Shown: positions 44,830-58,118, counted from the first letter of the stretch. The stretch: DNA of 64,000 nt from Megascapheus bottae (GCA_024803745.1 JANJXV010000024.1:19043927-19107926), one strand, 5' to 3'. Numbers and translations: made by a program. The notes: generated by a model from the sequence alone, not told the origin.

Positions 44830-45270
44830 GGGTGTGGTGATCTGGATATGAAATATCCCCCAAAGGCTCCTATATGAAAGGCCTAGTTTCCTTGTTGGTA
44901 GATAGAATCATGGAAAGGTTGTTGGGTCATATGCGCTCTTGTGGAATCATGGGTCAGCCCACTGATGGATTTACAATGTGATACCATTATTTGTAGGTTG
45001 TGGAAACCAGGAGGTCAGGCATGGTAAAAATAGGTTACCAAAGGCATGACAGAAAGGCATCACTTCTGCCTGGTCTCTGTCTATCATCTATCTATCTGTC
45101 TCTCCATTCCTCTCATAGCAGGAGGTGAGAAGCCTCCTCCTGTGTCAACCGTTTCTACCTCAAACCCAATCCAGAAACAATGGAGCCAGTCAACCATAAA
45201 ATGAAACCTCTGAAGCCCAGAGCCAAAAGACATCATTCCTCCTTCTTCCTGTAAGTTGTTAATGTCACAG
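44830..45270 (+). mobile_element. Old MaLR/ERVL-type LTR-like relic
   Basis: 'ggatatgaaatatcccccaa', 'ggaaaggttgttgggtcat', 'gatttacaatgtgataccat' and 'aaaatgaaacctctgaagcc' occur in the order of an ancient mammalian LTR-like repeat. The family name is not certain. Confidence 0.5.
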
Positions 45271-45654
45271 AGTTTTTGTTTTATTTTTTATTGTATTTTT
45301 TTAAGTTTAGTGATACATCAGGTAACCTTTAAAACCTAGAAAAGTAAGAAAAAACAGATTCTGTACTGTTTCTTGTCTTTAGGAAAATGAATGTGATCTC
45401 AATGACATTTTAGTTTGCTTCCATTGAGATATGTGGCCAGCTTCTCACTGCATTTTCAGTTTTTTTTACTGTGTGTTTTCAACTACACATTTACCAAAAT
45501 TCAACATACAACAAGAGAAAATGAACACATCCCCTTTTCCAGACAGTATAGGCTTCCTTTCTGTCACTATCAACCAATTCAAGGGAAAATTGAAATTTAG
45601 AATTTCCTAAAGCATTTCTGTTTATCCTATAGTGAACGACCCCTCTCAGAAGTT
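45271..45654. other. Unique DNA
   Basis: No recognisable feature. Confidence 0.5.
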
Positions 45655-45845
45655 GTGCTCACTGCTTGGCTCATGTGTGCAATCCTAGCTACTCAGGGGG
45701 CTGAGATCTGGGGATTGCAATGTGAACCAACCATGGGCAGGAAACTCCATGAGAGCGGTGGCTCAAGGGGTAGAGTGCTAGCCTTGAACTAAAAAGCTCA
45801 GGAACAACACAAGGCCCTGAGTTCAATGACCAGGAATGGCACAAA
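45655..45845 (+). mobile_element. 7SL-type composite SINE with internal deletion
   Basis: The linker between monomers is shortened ('ccatgagagcggtggctcaa'). Confidence 0.85.
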
Positions 45846-46335
45846 AATACAAAACAAAGGGATAAACAAAAAATATGCTTTCTTTCTCTTCCCAAACCCA
45901 GGGCAAAGTTTTATCTCAAGTTTCCTTATTTGCCAAACGACTAGATCTGTGAAAGAGGAACAGAATAGCCTTCAATCATCTTGGTGAACTTTCATTAACT
46001 AAGGAAGATTAGACTCATATCAGAGAGGAAGGGAACAAAAATCAAACAGCACACCTAGAAATCAAAGGAATTTTGTGCTAGGTCATTTTATGTTCTCAGG
46101 AATCATTCTAAAAATTAGTCTAAAATTAGTTGGTTATTCCTTGTAAGGTTACCTACATACCCCTTCCATTTTCCTTTCTCACATGAAGAGGGTATTTAAA
46201 GGATTCAATCACTTTTATCTTTCTAAAATGGAAATGCACATCAAAACATCAAAGATTCCATGTCATCCCAGTCAGATGGCAAACATCAAGAAAACAACAA
46301 ATGCTGCTGAGAATGGGGGAGCAGAGGCAAAGGAA

Positions 46336-46336
46336 C

Positions 46337-46367
<31 letters not shown>

Positions 46368-46440
46368 GCACGCACACGCACGCACACACGTATATACATA
46401 TATATATATACCTGTGTATATTCATGCATATATGTATATA
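46336..46440 (+). repeat. (CA)n/(CG-CA)/(TA)n microsatellite
   Basis: CA units grade into CGCA and then TA/TG repeats. Confidence 0.9.
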
Positions 46441-46516
46441 GAGAGATACTATGGAAATGTAAATTAGTACAGCCACTATGGAATTCGGTTTAAAGGTTCC
46501 TTAAGAAAACTAAAGA

Positions 46517-46710
46517 TAGGGCCGGAAGTTTAGCCTAGTGGTAGATGGCTTGTTTAGCATGCACGAGGACTCGGGTTCGATTCCTCAATACCACATACAT
46601 AGAAAAAAGCCAGAAATGGGGCTGTGGCTCAAGTGGTAGAGCACTAGCCTTGAGAAAACCCAAGGACAGTGCTCAGCCCCAGAGCTCAAGCATCAGGACT
46701 AGCAAAAAAA

Positions 46711-46711
<1 letters not shown>
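46517..46711 (+). mobile_element. ID-like composite SINE in L1
   Basis: Flanked by aagaaaactaaagata (46501-46516) and agaaaactgaagata after the GA repeat, the target duplication. Confidence 0.9.

Positions 46712-46772
<61 letters not shown>
46711..46772 (+). repeat. (GA)n microsatellite
   Basis: About 29 GA units grown from the SINE tail. Confidence 0.95.
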
Positions 46773-46775
<3 letters not shown>

Positions 46776-46984
46776 AAACTGAAGATAGAACTTCCATAGG
46801 ATCCTGCTATACAATTCCTAGGCATGTATCCAAAGGTGTATAATCCATATACATCAACATATCCTTGAGATATATTCACAATAGCTAAATTACAAAGCCA
46901 TGTAGACAAAGGAAACACAGTATGTATATATATACAATATTCAAAAAGACTAAAAGTATTCTTATCAGATATATAAACAGTATT

Positions 46985-47088
46985 TCTTCTTTTTCATTTA
47001 ATTTTATTGTCAGGGTGATGTACAGAGGGGTTACAGTTACATAAGTAAGGTAATGAGTACATTTCTTGATGCACAACGTTATCCCTCC
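46985..47088 (-). mobile_element. Short L1 3' UTR fragment, minus
   Basis: The reverse of the 3' UTR end seen at 26020-26100 ('gtaactgtaaccc.tctgtac'), preceded by T-rich sequence. Confidence 0.6.
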
Positions 47089-47249
47089 CATGTATACACA
47101 ATATTTATATCGAGAATAAAGTTATGTCATTTTCAGGAAAATGAATGGATTGGAGATAAACCTGTTAAACCAAGTAAGCCAGATTTAGCAAGTGAAATAT
47201 CGCATGTTTTGTCTCATATGTACAATGTAGTCCTTAAACATGGAGAAGG

Positions 47250-47480
47250 GGCCAGGTTCTGGTGGCTCATGCCTATAATTCTAGCTCCTCATGAGGCTGA
47301 GATCTGGGGATCAAACTTGAAAGCCAGCCAGGCAGGAAAGTCCATATGACTTGTGCCTCCAACTAACCGCCAGCAAACCAGAAATGGTGCTATGGCTCAA
47401 AGTGATAGAGCCTTGAGCAAAAGAGCTCAGGGACAGTGCCCAGGCCCTGAATTTAAGCCCTACAACTGAAAAAAAAAAAG
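47250..47480 (+). mobile_element. 7SL-type composite SINE
   Basis: Full dimer with A tail. Confidence 0.9.
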
Positions 47481-47487
47481 TTTAATG

Positions 47488-47690
47488 GGGCCGGGAGTTT
47501 AGCCTCGTGGTAGAGTGCTTGCATAGCATGCACAAAGATCCAAGTTCAATTCCTTGGTGCCACATACATAGAAAAAGCTGGAAGTGGTGCTGTGGCTCAA
47601 GTGGCAGATCCACTACCCAACCTTTAAAAGCCCAAGGACAATGCTCAGGGCCTGAGTTGAAGCCTCAGGACTGGCAGAAAAAGTAAAATA
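47488..47690 (+). mobile_element. ID-like composite SINE
   Basis: Full dimer inserted next to the tail of the previous SINE. Confidence 0.9.
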
Positions 47691-47699
47691 AAAAAGAGA

Positions 47700-47920
47700 A
47701 CAGGAATGTAAAATATGTTCTGCTTGGAGTTGGTACTGGTTGGAAGGGAGAATAAACACAGTGCATGAGAGGATGAATATGATTGAAGTGTTCTATATAC
47801 ATGTATGAAAATTGAACAATGAAACCTGGTGACTTCATTTTTAGAAGAGAAGAGGTAGGAAGAGAGTGGGTAGAAGGAATGGATTTCAGCAGGGTAGATT
47901 GTATACATATAAGGAAAAAA
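47700..47920 (+). mobile_element. L1 3' UTR-like fragment
   Basis: Matches 36430-36655 around 'gaacaatgaaacctg'. Confidence 0.5.
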
Positions 47921-48028
47921 CTGTTTCCATCTGTGTCTCTCTCCATGCTCACCACCTCCCCATGTAACTATTTTTATTAGTTTCTAGTACTGTCTCATTA
48001 TCACTTAATTAAATATAATATAAACTTT

Positions 48029-48222
48029 TTTGTTGCAAGTTCTAGGGTTTGAGCTCAGAACCTGAGCACTATCCTTGGACTTTCTACAGGCTAGCACTTT
48101 ACCATTTGAGCCACCACACCATTTCTGGCTTTTTCTATGTATGTGGTACCAAGAAATAGAACCCGTGTCTTCATGCATGCTAGGTAAGCACTCTACCACT
48201 AGGCCAAACTCCCGGACCTATA
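48029..48222 (-). mobile_element. ID-like composite SINE, minus
   Basis: Complete in reverse, from T run to 'ccaaactcccggacc'. Confidence 0.9.
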
Positions 48223-48794
48223 ATATAAACTTTTGTATTGCTCTTACCAGTCAGAGATCTAAGCCAAAGAACTAATTTATTTGTAATTTTGGGAGGTATT
48301 GTCAAATTATCCTAAATAGGGATCCACACATTTTGCAACCACTCCAACAATAGATGAAAGTACCTATTTCTCTACAGTTTTGGTAACAAAAGACATGGTA
48401 AAAATTTTAAATTTTGTGAATGTAAAGAAATTTTTTTAAGTTATGTTCAATTTTACTTTGTATTCATCTGCTTATGAATGATACTTTACTTTTTCTGCTA
48501 AGATGCCTTTTTTACACTTTGTCTTTATTTCTGTTGTGTTACTTTTGCTTTCGCTGTGTGTGTGTGAGAGTAAATGGAAAGAGGATTAGTACTTCTGACA
48601 AGTCTGGAAACCCATAGCTTTGGGGATGAAGGAAAGAAGACAGCAGAATGGCTATAAGAGCGAGTGCCTCCTTTTCAGTAATAGTGGAGGAATAACATGA
48701 ATGTGATTATTTTAAACTGTGAAAGTAAGTGTCATCACCAATAAGTACATACACTTACAATGGCCTTTTCTGAAAGTGGTAAAGAAGACATAAA
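48223..48794. other. Unique AT-rich DNA
   Basis: No recognisable feature. Confidence 0.5.
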
Positions 48795-48938
48795 GCAGGA
48801 AAGTCCACAAGACATTTGTATCCAATAAGCCACCAAAAAGCCAGAAGTGGAGCTATGGCTTAAGTGATAGCACACTAGCTGTGAGCCAAGAAGCTTAGGG
48901 ACAGCACCCATGCCCTGAGTTCAAACCCCAGGACTGGC

Positions 48939-48941
<3 letters not shown>
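48795..48941 (+). mobile_element. Composite SINE, 5'-truncated
   Basis: Linker and right monomer only. Confidence 0.85.

Positions 48942-48989
<48 letters not shown>
48940..48989 (+). repeat. (CA)n microsatellite
   Basis: About 24 CA units at the SINE tail. Confidence 0.95.
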
Positions 48990-48992
<3 letters not shown>

Positions 48993-49403
48993 TTATTTTC
49001 TTCTTGTCATATTGGAAAATACAAGTCAATGAAGAAACAGAGCAGAGGTAAATACAGACATATCATGAAGCCTCATTTCTGCATTGTTCTGAATTTCTCC
49101 ATGAAACCCATGAGCTCAATCATAACTTAATTCAAATTGTATCAGTTTCCTAGAGCTTCTACAACAAAGTTACCACCACCTAGGTGGCTGCAAACAGCAT
49201 AAATTCATTCTTTCCTACTCTAGAGAACAGAAGCAAAGGCATCAGCAGGTCATTTTCTCTGCAGAGGTTCGGGGGGAGGACTTCTCATCTCTTTCTAGCT
49301 GCTCAGACGTTTGTGTGTGTCATTAACTTGTAGCCACTTCATCTCAGTTATTGTATGCCTTCTCCGTGTGTGCACTTTAGTGCAAACTTCAATTTTTTCC
49401 CCC
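48990..49403. other. Unique DNA
   Basis: Nothing supported. Confidence 0.5.
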
Positions 49404-49500
49404 CAGTTCTGGGCTTGAGCTCAGGGCCTGAGCACTATCCTTGAGCTTTTGCAAAACTAGAGCTCTACCACTTGAGTCACAGCACAACTGGTGGCTACTT
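49404..49500 (-). mobile_element. Composite SINE right monomer, minus
   Basis: 'cttgagctcagggcctgagc' and 'tctaccacttgagtcacagc'. Confidence 0.85.
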
Positions 49501-49783
49501 CTTTTCTTTTCTTTTTTTAAGATTTTATGAACATTGATTTTTACATCATATTCCAAATGTCATGTTTAACAAACAAGTGTGTCAAGAAGGGATTCTCTAT
49601 CTACAATCACTGGCACATAGATTTTAGAACATAATTAAAATAAAGCTGAAGGCTTGTATGTCATAGATACATATCAATGTATATAATATAGCATGTCTGT
49701 AGAGTATATGTCCCATTATATATTTTTATGTCTATGCAGTTATGTTAGCTATGTTTATATCTCCAAGAATAAAAGGGTAACAG

Positions 49784-49957
49784 CTTTTTTTTTTGGCCTG
49801 GGCAAAAACTCAGGGCCTGAGCACGGTCCTTACACATTTTTTGCTCAAGGCTAGCTGCCACTTGCTTTTTCTATGTATGTGGTACTGAGGAATCGAACCC
49901 TGGTCTTCATGCATGTTAGGCAAGCACTGTTACCACTAGGCCAAACTCCTGGCCCTG
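49784..49957 (-). mobile_element. ID-like composite SINE, minus
   Basis: Complete left monomer in reverse; right monomer shortened. Confidence 0.9.
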
Positions 49958-50536
49958 TATTTTCTTTTTTAATAAGGCTACAAGTCATTAAATTAGGGTG
50001 TACTCTAAGCTAGTATGATTTTATCCTGATTGCAGCTACAAAGGTATCATCTATTTCAAAACAAGATCATATTCATGGGAATGAGGAACTGAGGGGTTCC
50101 TGGGGGTCCACAACTTCTTCAAGCTAATCACTCTGTTTGACATGCTTTTCCCTTTTCTTTCCTTCTAGACTTTAACTTAGCCTGCTTTCTGGAGCTAAAT
50201 TAGGCTATTTTCAATAGTGTGACTGCTATAGGAAATAACCTCTTTTGAATATGCTCAACACAGACCCACTTGTCCCAGAAAAATCACATATTCCATTACA
50301 CTAACCTAGTTCCTCCAAGCAGGAAGTCTCTGATATCCACTTATTGGATTTGATATCCAAATGACATCATAATACAGAAGAAATAATGATATGACTCAGT
50401 GTAGAGTTTAATATCCAAAAAGTAGGCTTTGATGTCCACACATACAACCAGCAAAAACCCAGGATCAACATGATTGTTCTCATCTCTAGAGCAATATTCT
50501 TTCCATTCTTTCAAGGCTAGGAAGCTCCACTTACAC
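49958..50536. other. Unique DNA
   Basis: No recognisable feature. Confidence 0.5.
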
Positions 50537-50775
50537 TGAGTGCTAGTGGCTTACGCCTGTAATCCACGCTACCCATGAGGCTGAGATCTGAGGATCGGGT
50601 TCAAAGCCAGCTCAGGCGAAAAAATCTGTGAGATTCTTATCTGCAATTGACCAGCAGAAAACCAGAAGTGTCTCAGTGGCTCAAAGTGGTAGAGCTCTGG
50701 CCTTCAGTAAGAGATCAGGGACAGTGCCCAGGCCCTGAATTCAAGCCCCACAACCACCACCACCAACAACAACAA
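50537..50775 (+). mobile_element. 7SL-type composite SINE
   Basis: Full dimer with a CAC/CAA-repeat end. Confidence 0.9.
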
Positions 50776-52189
50776 AGAGTAAGAAAGAAAAGAAAGCTCC
50801 ATTGTGGCCAGAATTCAATTCCATCACAGGGTAATACTAGATTACATGGGAAGCTACATCTTCATTGCAATGGAAACTCCTGAGAAAAAATAAGAAAGAG
50901 AAATAAAATGAAGGGAAATGAAGGGAATAAAAGGAGGAGGGAGAAAATAGAAAAACACAATGTCCAATAAAATCTATTAATGACTGTTAAACAATCAGAA
51001 GGCGAAGAATAATCCTAAGGAAAAAGTGTCCCAGAACATCCCTAAAGATGAATGAAAAGCAAGCACAGGCATTTACCAGCAGGCGCTTGGTGCTATTTCA
51101 GTCAGTGCATGAGTCATACGTGCCCAGTAGTGAGTTTCCCAGGCTTTCAAATGGGAGTAGACAGTACACAGCATTCATGTTAGAAGGGAGCATTTTCTCC
51201 TGGTCATGAAGAGAATTCATTGTGTTATGATTAAGTCATGCTTGACCCACCTCAGGAATGTTTTCAGAGTGTCAGAATATTTAATTCTCAGAGACGTCTC
51301 CAGGGTTCAGAAAGGTCTGATCAGCATACTTACAAGGACCTTGTGATCTTAACAGGGTGTAAGACAAATCTCCCCCCCCATTGTAGGCGGGCTGTTATTG
51401 TTAACGCAGCTGCACTTGGAAAAGACACCCACCTTTTCATTCTAAACATAGAACGAGAGTAATTAATAGAGCCTCATCACACTCAAAGAAAAATCTTGCC
51501 TGAAAGAAACAACTTCATATTAATATTGTTTCAGAACAACTTAGTTGTGTTTCACATGGAGCTTTGCACAACAATTTTAGACTAGAAATTGAAGCTTACT
51601 GTCAGCAATAAAAATGACATTTTCTCAACCTATCACACCCAGTAAACATAGATGCACAATTTCAAAAACATCACATAAGAATTACTCATGTGAATAGATT
51701 AAGCTTCTGATCAAATCTTTGCAGGGGGTAAAGGATACCACAATTCTCTGATGCCCAGGCTTTCTCAGATTCAATGTCTGAGAATTAGCAAATGCAGATC
51801 TAAACACACGCACTGATCAGATTGGAGGCCCAGAGCCCCACTCTCACCACAGAGATTGCAACCAACACTTGACGACTGGGAAAGGCCGTGAGGCCATCTG
51901 TAGAAGAGAGGAAAATGTGCGAGGTGGCCATGGACTGTCCCCAGGGATTCAGAACTGCATATGAAATATACTGAAATATAATATTAATTGGGCATTGTTT
52001 TCATTCAAATATCACATTATAAAAACAGATCTTCCTCGAATCACTAACAAAACTTCACTTAGGGGAGAATTGGAGTTTAATACCAATTTATATTTTGCTT
52101 AGAAGAATTTCCTTAGACAATAATATACTTAAATAATAAGATCTAAAGAGAACACTAAGCAGAGTTCAAAAGTATTCTTGGTCCGCAGA
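50776..52189. other. Unique DNA (1.4 kb)
   Basis: No repeat recognised. The frame 51238-51462 (74 codons) has no motif. Confidence 0.45.
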
Positions 52190-52268
52190 ATACTGGGAGA
52201 CCCTGCATAGTAAAGCACAGGTCTTGTGCATGCAAGGATTCTATCCCCAGCACTGAAAAAAAAAAATA
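52190..52268 (+). mobile_element. ID-type SINE fragment
   Basis: 'atgcaaggattctatcccca' and an A run. Confidence 0.6.
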
Positions 52269-52489
52269 TATATGGAATCTCTCTCTCTTGCTCTAAGCAC
52301 AACAGCTACACACCGAAATAAAGTCATCACGGATCACAAAATAAACAAGGTTCACAAGATTTGCTATTGGCTTTGCTAAACCATCATGACAAAATAACTC
52401 ATTAGGCTAGAGGGTAAAATCGAAGGAAAGTTCTGTGAGCATACAAATGTGGGGTGATGTTCAGAGTTTCAATATGAAGTAATCCTCAA

Positions 52490-52860
52490 AAGCTTGTGCA
52501 TAGAAGGCTTTGGCCCTAGCTGGCTGATCCAATCATTGAGAGGTGATAGAATCATTACTGGACAAAGGATTCATAATTTGATGTGATTATTTGGGAGTGG
52601 TAGACACTTTCAGAAGTCACTGGAAGCTGGTGTCTTGTTCTAGACCTCTTTCTTACTCTGTGTCTTTTCAGGTTCTTGGATGCCATGAGATGAGCAGACT
52701 CTTCCTCCTAATGCTGCCTCCAAGCTCTCCCTGTCATTGTACCTTGGTCATCTCTGACCCAAAGGTATGGAGCCAGATGACACCAGACTGAGTCGGAGAC
52801 AAAATCAATCTGTTTTGCTTTCAGTTGTCTGCATAGGGATTTTCTAATTGATACAAAAGG
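52490..52860 (+). mobile_element. Old MaLR/ERVL-type LTR-like relic
   Basis: 'ttcataatttgatgtgatta', 'gatgccatgagatgagcaga' and 'ggtatggagccagatgacac' in the order seen at 44830-45270. Confidence 0.5.
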
Positions 52861-53695
52861 TAGGACTAACACATGACATATAAAGAATCTTACCATGTCA
52901 TATGTTCATGTGAGTAAAGGCCACCTTTGGACATTTAGTTGAAAGCAGTATGCTTGCTTACCTACACTAGACTTTTGTATTAGGAGAAGAAGGAACCAAG
53001 ACAACCAGAGAATAATGAAAATCAATCTGGAGTGATAAGAAAGTAAGAAATTGAGGGAAAATTGAGGGAGATACTAAGGGACCAATTGTCTAAAGGGAAG
53101 CTCAGAGATAGAGCAGAAGATGGCACTTGCTTGCCTGCCATGGGACACACCACATGTCTACCTGCCCTCCCAGGATATACAGTATCTCCCGTGCATGGAT
53201 CTCTCCACTGAGAAACTCTCCCAGCACAGTTAGCCAGTGTCCAGTTCTGTCACCTGCAGATCATTGTTCTGGCCCTTGAGCTTTTCCAGAGCTGTGCACG
53301 AGGCCAGTCTCCATAGCTGCCTTTTCAAGAAGGAACTGGGGCTGTATCCAAGGACCACAAAGCTGCATCCTGGATCGTTATTTTAAATTCTAACTACCAA
53401 AGAGGAAAATGCTCAGAATAAATGTTCAGAAGGAAATAGAAATTGTTGTTTATCTCGTTATTCTCAGTCATAGGATGCTTAAGCTAGACAAAAATTTAGA
53501 GATAAGGAAATTGATATTCAGAGAAGTTTCATTTGGAGACAGCATCTGGGTTTGTTACCATCCTCCTGCCTCAGCTTCTCATCTACCCCATTAGCTAACC
53601 ATAGGTATCTGATACCATATTTAAATACTGTTAGGATTCTCAATCCTCTTTCTCTTTGGATTTCTTGATTTTAGTTTGTGTTTGTGTTTGTTTGT
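52861..53695. other. Unique DNA
   Basis: Nothing supported. Confidence 0.5.
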
Positions 53696-53878
53696 TTTTT
53701 GTCAATCCTGGGGCTTGAACTCAGGGTCTGGGCATTGTCCTTGAGCTTTCTCAAGGCTAAAGTCTATCACTTGAGCCACAGTACCACTTCCGGCTTTTTC
53801 TGTGGTACCAAGGAACCTAATCCAGGGCTTTGTGCATGCTAGGCAAGCATGCCACCACTAGGCCATTCTTCTGGCCTT
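53696..53878 (-). mobile_element. ID-like composite SINE, minus
   Basis: Complete in reverse. The flank 'ggatttcttgattttag' (53658) recurs as 'ggatttcttgattttaa' (53879), a clear 16-17-bp target duplication. Confidence 0.95.
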
Positions 53879-53895
53879 GGATTTCTTGATTTTAA

Positions 53896-55127
53896 GGAAT
53901 GAAAAGTCAGTTGTCTTTCTACTTATTTGTAATAAGAGCTCACCCAAATTATACTTAGCTCTGTGCCCTTAATTCTTCCAGTAACTAGATTTGCAAATAC
54001 ATAGGCTCAAGCAGTGACCTGTTACGTGAACATATATTCCCTGAGGACATGGTGCATGTCCCCACCAGGATATTTACATCAGAACTGTTTAACTAGATGC
54101 TTTGGCTTTGCCATAGGATACAATGAAATATGACATAAATCTACCTGAGGTGAAAACAATGTTAACCACCTACCAGGGACCACACGAGCACAGATGCAAG
54201 ATGGCTGTGAGTAGGAAATACTCAGCAGGGCTGAGTGTTCACTCACAGCAAGAGACATGAGACTGCAAGACCCAGGCTCCTGTCCCCCAGCTATGGGATC
54301 TAAGATAAGGATCTAGTCTACTTCCTGTGGTAAAGGACCCACTGTCTATCCCATGGGGTACAAGTGAACACCACTAACGGACCCATGTCTGAACAGTGCT
54401 GAGAAGGGCTCACTTGGGTCTGACATGGTGATGGGTCCCAGAGAAGCCAAGGTCAGAGATATGTTCTATGATTTGTTTCCCTGTAGTGAACAAATCAGAG
54501 CTTGCCAGCCCTGATTGTTCTAATACAAGGTCTGTAGGACCACTGCAGGGGCGGGCAGCAAAGAGAACAGAGGCACAGAGATCCTTCCCTCACAGGCAAA
54601 TTTGACATCTCTCGTTTCTCCACACACTATTTGAATAATCCCATTATTGCATCATTCACCCCAGTAGACCTAGAAGGAATGCAGTGACAAGGCAATCAAG
54701 TGATCTGTCTCTTGCCACATGTCCAGTAAGTGAAGGAAGCAGAAAGAGAAGCCCCATCTTTGACTTAGTAGGAAGGGCTCTACCAGGATCTCTGGCACAA
54801 GAGAACCCCAACCCAAACAAGCGAGAGCCAGATAATAATACCAACAGCAAGAAGGAGGCCTGGAAGTTTTTCTATCGGCCAATCGAGGAGTGAGCTTGTC
54901 CCCTGAGGAATGACCATGACCACAGGGCCCTGAGTCTAGAATGTGAACTCAGTCAGCAAATAGGAGGAACAGGGTTCTCACATGAACTGCTTTGGCATTA
55001 GAAGCTAGAAACTGACAACAAAATCCCTGCCATGAACCTCTCCAAGATAATGTTTCCCAAAAAAATGGCTTCAGATTATCCACCTGCATTAATGTTTAAC
55101 CTCAGTCCCACCCATTATCTAATGTGT
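53896..55127. other. Unique, more GC-balanced DNA
   Basis: Short frames on both strands at 54656-54893 overlap and have no motif. No supported gene. Confidence 0.4.
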
Positions 55128-55332
55128 GTGCATTCACATATGCACTGGTGTCTGAACTCAAAACTTCACACTTGCTAAAATCAACACTTCACCACTTGAG
55201 CCATACCTACTTGCTTTAGTTATTTTTCAGATAGCTTTAGATTTCTTCTGAGGTAAGCCTCATATCACAATCTTCCTATCTATGTTCTCCCACCCAACTG
55301 TACTACAGGTATGTGCCACCACACCCAGTTGT
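55128..55332 (-). mobile_element. Old 7SL-type SINE, minus
   Basis: Reverse of the left monomer survives as 'tgtgccaccacacccagttg'; the rest is diverged. Confidence 0.65.
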
Positions 55333-55708
55333 CCAGTAGCTGCATGTGTCAGTATCCCAGCCAAATGGATCCCAGCCTAGGTGGTCCACCCTGGATGACC
55401 AAGTATCCTGGTGAAGGAAGCTGGAAGATTCCCTTTGAAGGACCAACTTACCTTTGAGGGACCTACAGACCTGATCATTAGAAAGTACATAGATAAACAA
55501 ATAACTTGGAGGCCAGGATTGAAATCATGTATTAATCGTTAGGTATAATGCATGGTTGATTGTCAAGAAATACCTTCTTTGAGCTTTGATGCATTGCTGT
55601 TCATAAGCCAAAAAAATGTTAAAATTCATTGGAGTTCATTACTACAGGATACATTTTTTAAGTATATAAAAGTAGAACCCTCCTGAAGTCTATTTTGAGG
55701 AAGTCTGG

Positions 55709-56200
55709 TGTCAAGAATGGACTGCCATAGACAGAAGGTACCAAGAGGCAGACATCCCAGAGTCACATGCAGGGTGTCTTTACTGAGGATCTCCAGTCAG
55801 AAGTAGAGTCAAAGAGGTAGGATGAGCCGAGAATCCCCCCAACTTCACTCAGCAAGGAGTTTAAAGTGGTCAGGACAAAGCGAACTTCAGTTACGCTTGA
55901 GTATGCCTGGTTTATCTCAAGGCAGCATTAAAAATACCAGGCACATTTTGGAGATTGATGGTACTAGAATCCAGTAGTAAAGCTGCACACATCACTGTAA
56001 TGGTTTTGCTTATTGACAGTACCCTGGAAACTGTGGAAAACCAGGCCAGTGTTCCTCAGGGAGAACCATGGTAGTAAGAACTCAAGGTGGCTGCAGTCAT
56101 GTCAAGCTGGGCCTGTCGAAAACCTGTGTGCAGTTATCATCATAACCCACAAAGGTGACTTTAAGCTTCTCATTCCCATAGAATAAACTTGTGATCTCAA
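55709..56200 (-). mobile_element. Probable LTR, minus
   Basis: Read on minus it has CAGTAAAGACACC, a U5-like end TTCTTGACA at 55709, and a long unique U3. The far end and any target duplication are not clear. Confidence 0.45.
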
Positions 56201-56569
56201 TTAACTAGGGTAGTCTTTTTTATATAGTTTGGGCTTCTGGGAAAAACTAGTGGGGTTTCTTTATTTTCACCCCAAATAGGAAGAGGATCCCACTTCTGGT
56301 AGTTTAATATGACCCTCAGCAATCCTGAGTTTTTTATACCAGACATGTGTTAAAGTGAGTTATGTTCCTTTCTCAATGAACATATGCTACACAAATGATA
56401 GATGCTGACATTTAAGATGGACGATTACAAGCCAGGAAGTGTATACGCACTTGAATGCTCTTGAACCCCAAGCACATCTTTACCTTATGATGAGTTGGCT
56501 TAGAGAGGAATAAAATATGAAAAAGAAGTACAAATAAGGTCTAGAGTACAAATAAGGTCAGTGGTAAAT

Positions 56570-56626
56570 GCTTGCTAACATCTACGGCTCACTTTACACA
56601 CAAAGCTGTAGGTTCATTCCTCAGTA
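56570..56626 (+). mobile_element. ID-type SINE fragment
   Basis: 'aggttcattcctcagtaata' precedes a purine repeat. Confidence 0.45.
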
Positions 56627-56630
56627 ATAA

Positions 56631-56666
<36 letters not shown>

Positions 56667-56713
56667 CAGACAGAGACAGACAGAGAGAGACAGAGAGACA
56701 GAGAGACAGAGAT
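56627..56713 (+). repeat. (GAGACA)n repeat
   Basis: GA, then GAGACA/GACA units. Confidence 0.95.
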
Positions 56714-58118
56714 TGAGGCAAAGAACATTTCAGTTCTTCATCTGGAAGAAACTGTAGAACAATTAGACCACAGATTTCAGACCACAGATTTCAGATAAAC
56801 TCTGTTATTTACCATTGCTTAGTAACTCCATGAACAGTGGTTCAGGTTGAGGACCATTGAAAGCTTCAACACTTAAGAAAAAGTCATTCTTATCATAGCT
56901 ATTATTTTACTTTTTTCTTCTTGTGCATGTTTTTGTTTTTAATTTTATGAATCCTAAAAGTGGATATTATGACAGTATTTTTGTCGGATGGGAGAAAGAT
57001 GTCTTTTCCTAACAAAATCAGTGTTTTTGACTGTTCTAAAAAAATAAAAAATCAATGTTCCTCATCTAATTGCTTCAGTGTAGATTATTCTGCTTCAGGA
57101 GAAATAATACCAGAATAGAAATGTATCCATTTGAAAATAGCTAAAAACAAATAAACAAATAAATCCTGTCTTCCCAAAAAGATGATTTGCCAACCAATAG
57201 GTTGATTGTAATGTATTATAATTTAAAACAAAGTGTCTTTTGGTAGTAGGGTGCTGCCTAAGTTTAAAATTTCTAATAATAATAATAATGCAAAAAGTGA
57301 TGTTGACTTTCTCCAAGTCCTTTCATTATAACATAGGACAATACATATTGGTTAATAGTTGTACGCCACCACCAAAACACCCATAAAGTAGTACTACATA
57401 GACCCAAATTAGGGATTGCAAGGCAATTACTCACTATTTTAATCACAATTGTCATTTATTATAGGAATTCCAAAAGTATAAAAATAAATTGGATAAAAAT
57501 TTAGAGTGTGGCATATACACTACTTTTATTTTTTCACTATTAAATGATAACAGGTTTACAAAAGGTTGCAAAATCTGGTACAGATTTTTTCTGTACACAC
57601 TTTTCTGTATTCACTCAGATTTCCCCTGATTCCAGTTAACCATCATACAGTATTCAAAATCAGAAAATCCAGCAATACAGTGCCTGCTTAGCATCACATG
57701 CCAGGCCCATGGTTGATCACCTGCTTTGCAAAAAATAAATCATGAAAATAAGACAAAAGCAATAAGAACATTCTAATAGTATTAAAGAACGTATTTAGAT
57801 TTTATCAGTTGCCCTACTAAGATTTTCTTTTTCTAGTCCAGAATGTGACCCAGACTGTAGTATTCATGTCTTCTTAGTTTCTTCCAATCTAGGACAGTTT
57901 GGGGGCTTTGGGATTTTATATTGTATCCATTTGGTTTTCATGACCAACAGTTTTTAAGAGCACTGCCCAGTTATATTGTGAGTGCCCTACAATTGTCATT
58001 GTGGTATAATAAAAACTGTGTGTGTTCTATGTCCATAGTGTCTGGCACTGAGCTCCTGAAATGCTTGGGACATTGCTGAATGACTGGAAGGTTTTTTTCA
58101 GCTTTATAATGTGCACTG
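56714..58118. other. Unique AT-rich DNA
   Basis: Only an ID-like trace at 57683-57740 and a short AAT run at 57275-57290. Nothing else supported. Confidence 0.45.

Larger units (their letters stand above)
46185..47240 (+). mobile_element. Old L1 ORF2 end, split by SINE and microsatellites
   Basis: Pieces at 46205-46330, 46445-46516, 46772-46920 and about 47130-47240 read in order through the end of ORF2 ('cttccataggatcctgctat', 'attcctaggcatgtatccaa'). Insertions account for the gaps. Confidence 0.7.

Noticed and set aside
54656..54893. Overlapping short frames on both strands ending in a protein-like tail
   Set aside because: At most 70 codons, no motif, no splice or promoter signal, open by chance on three frames.
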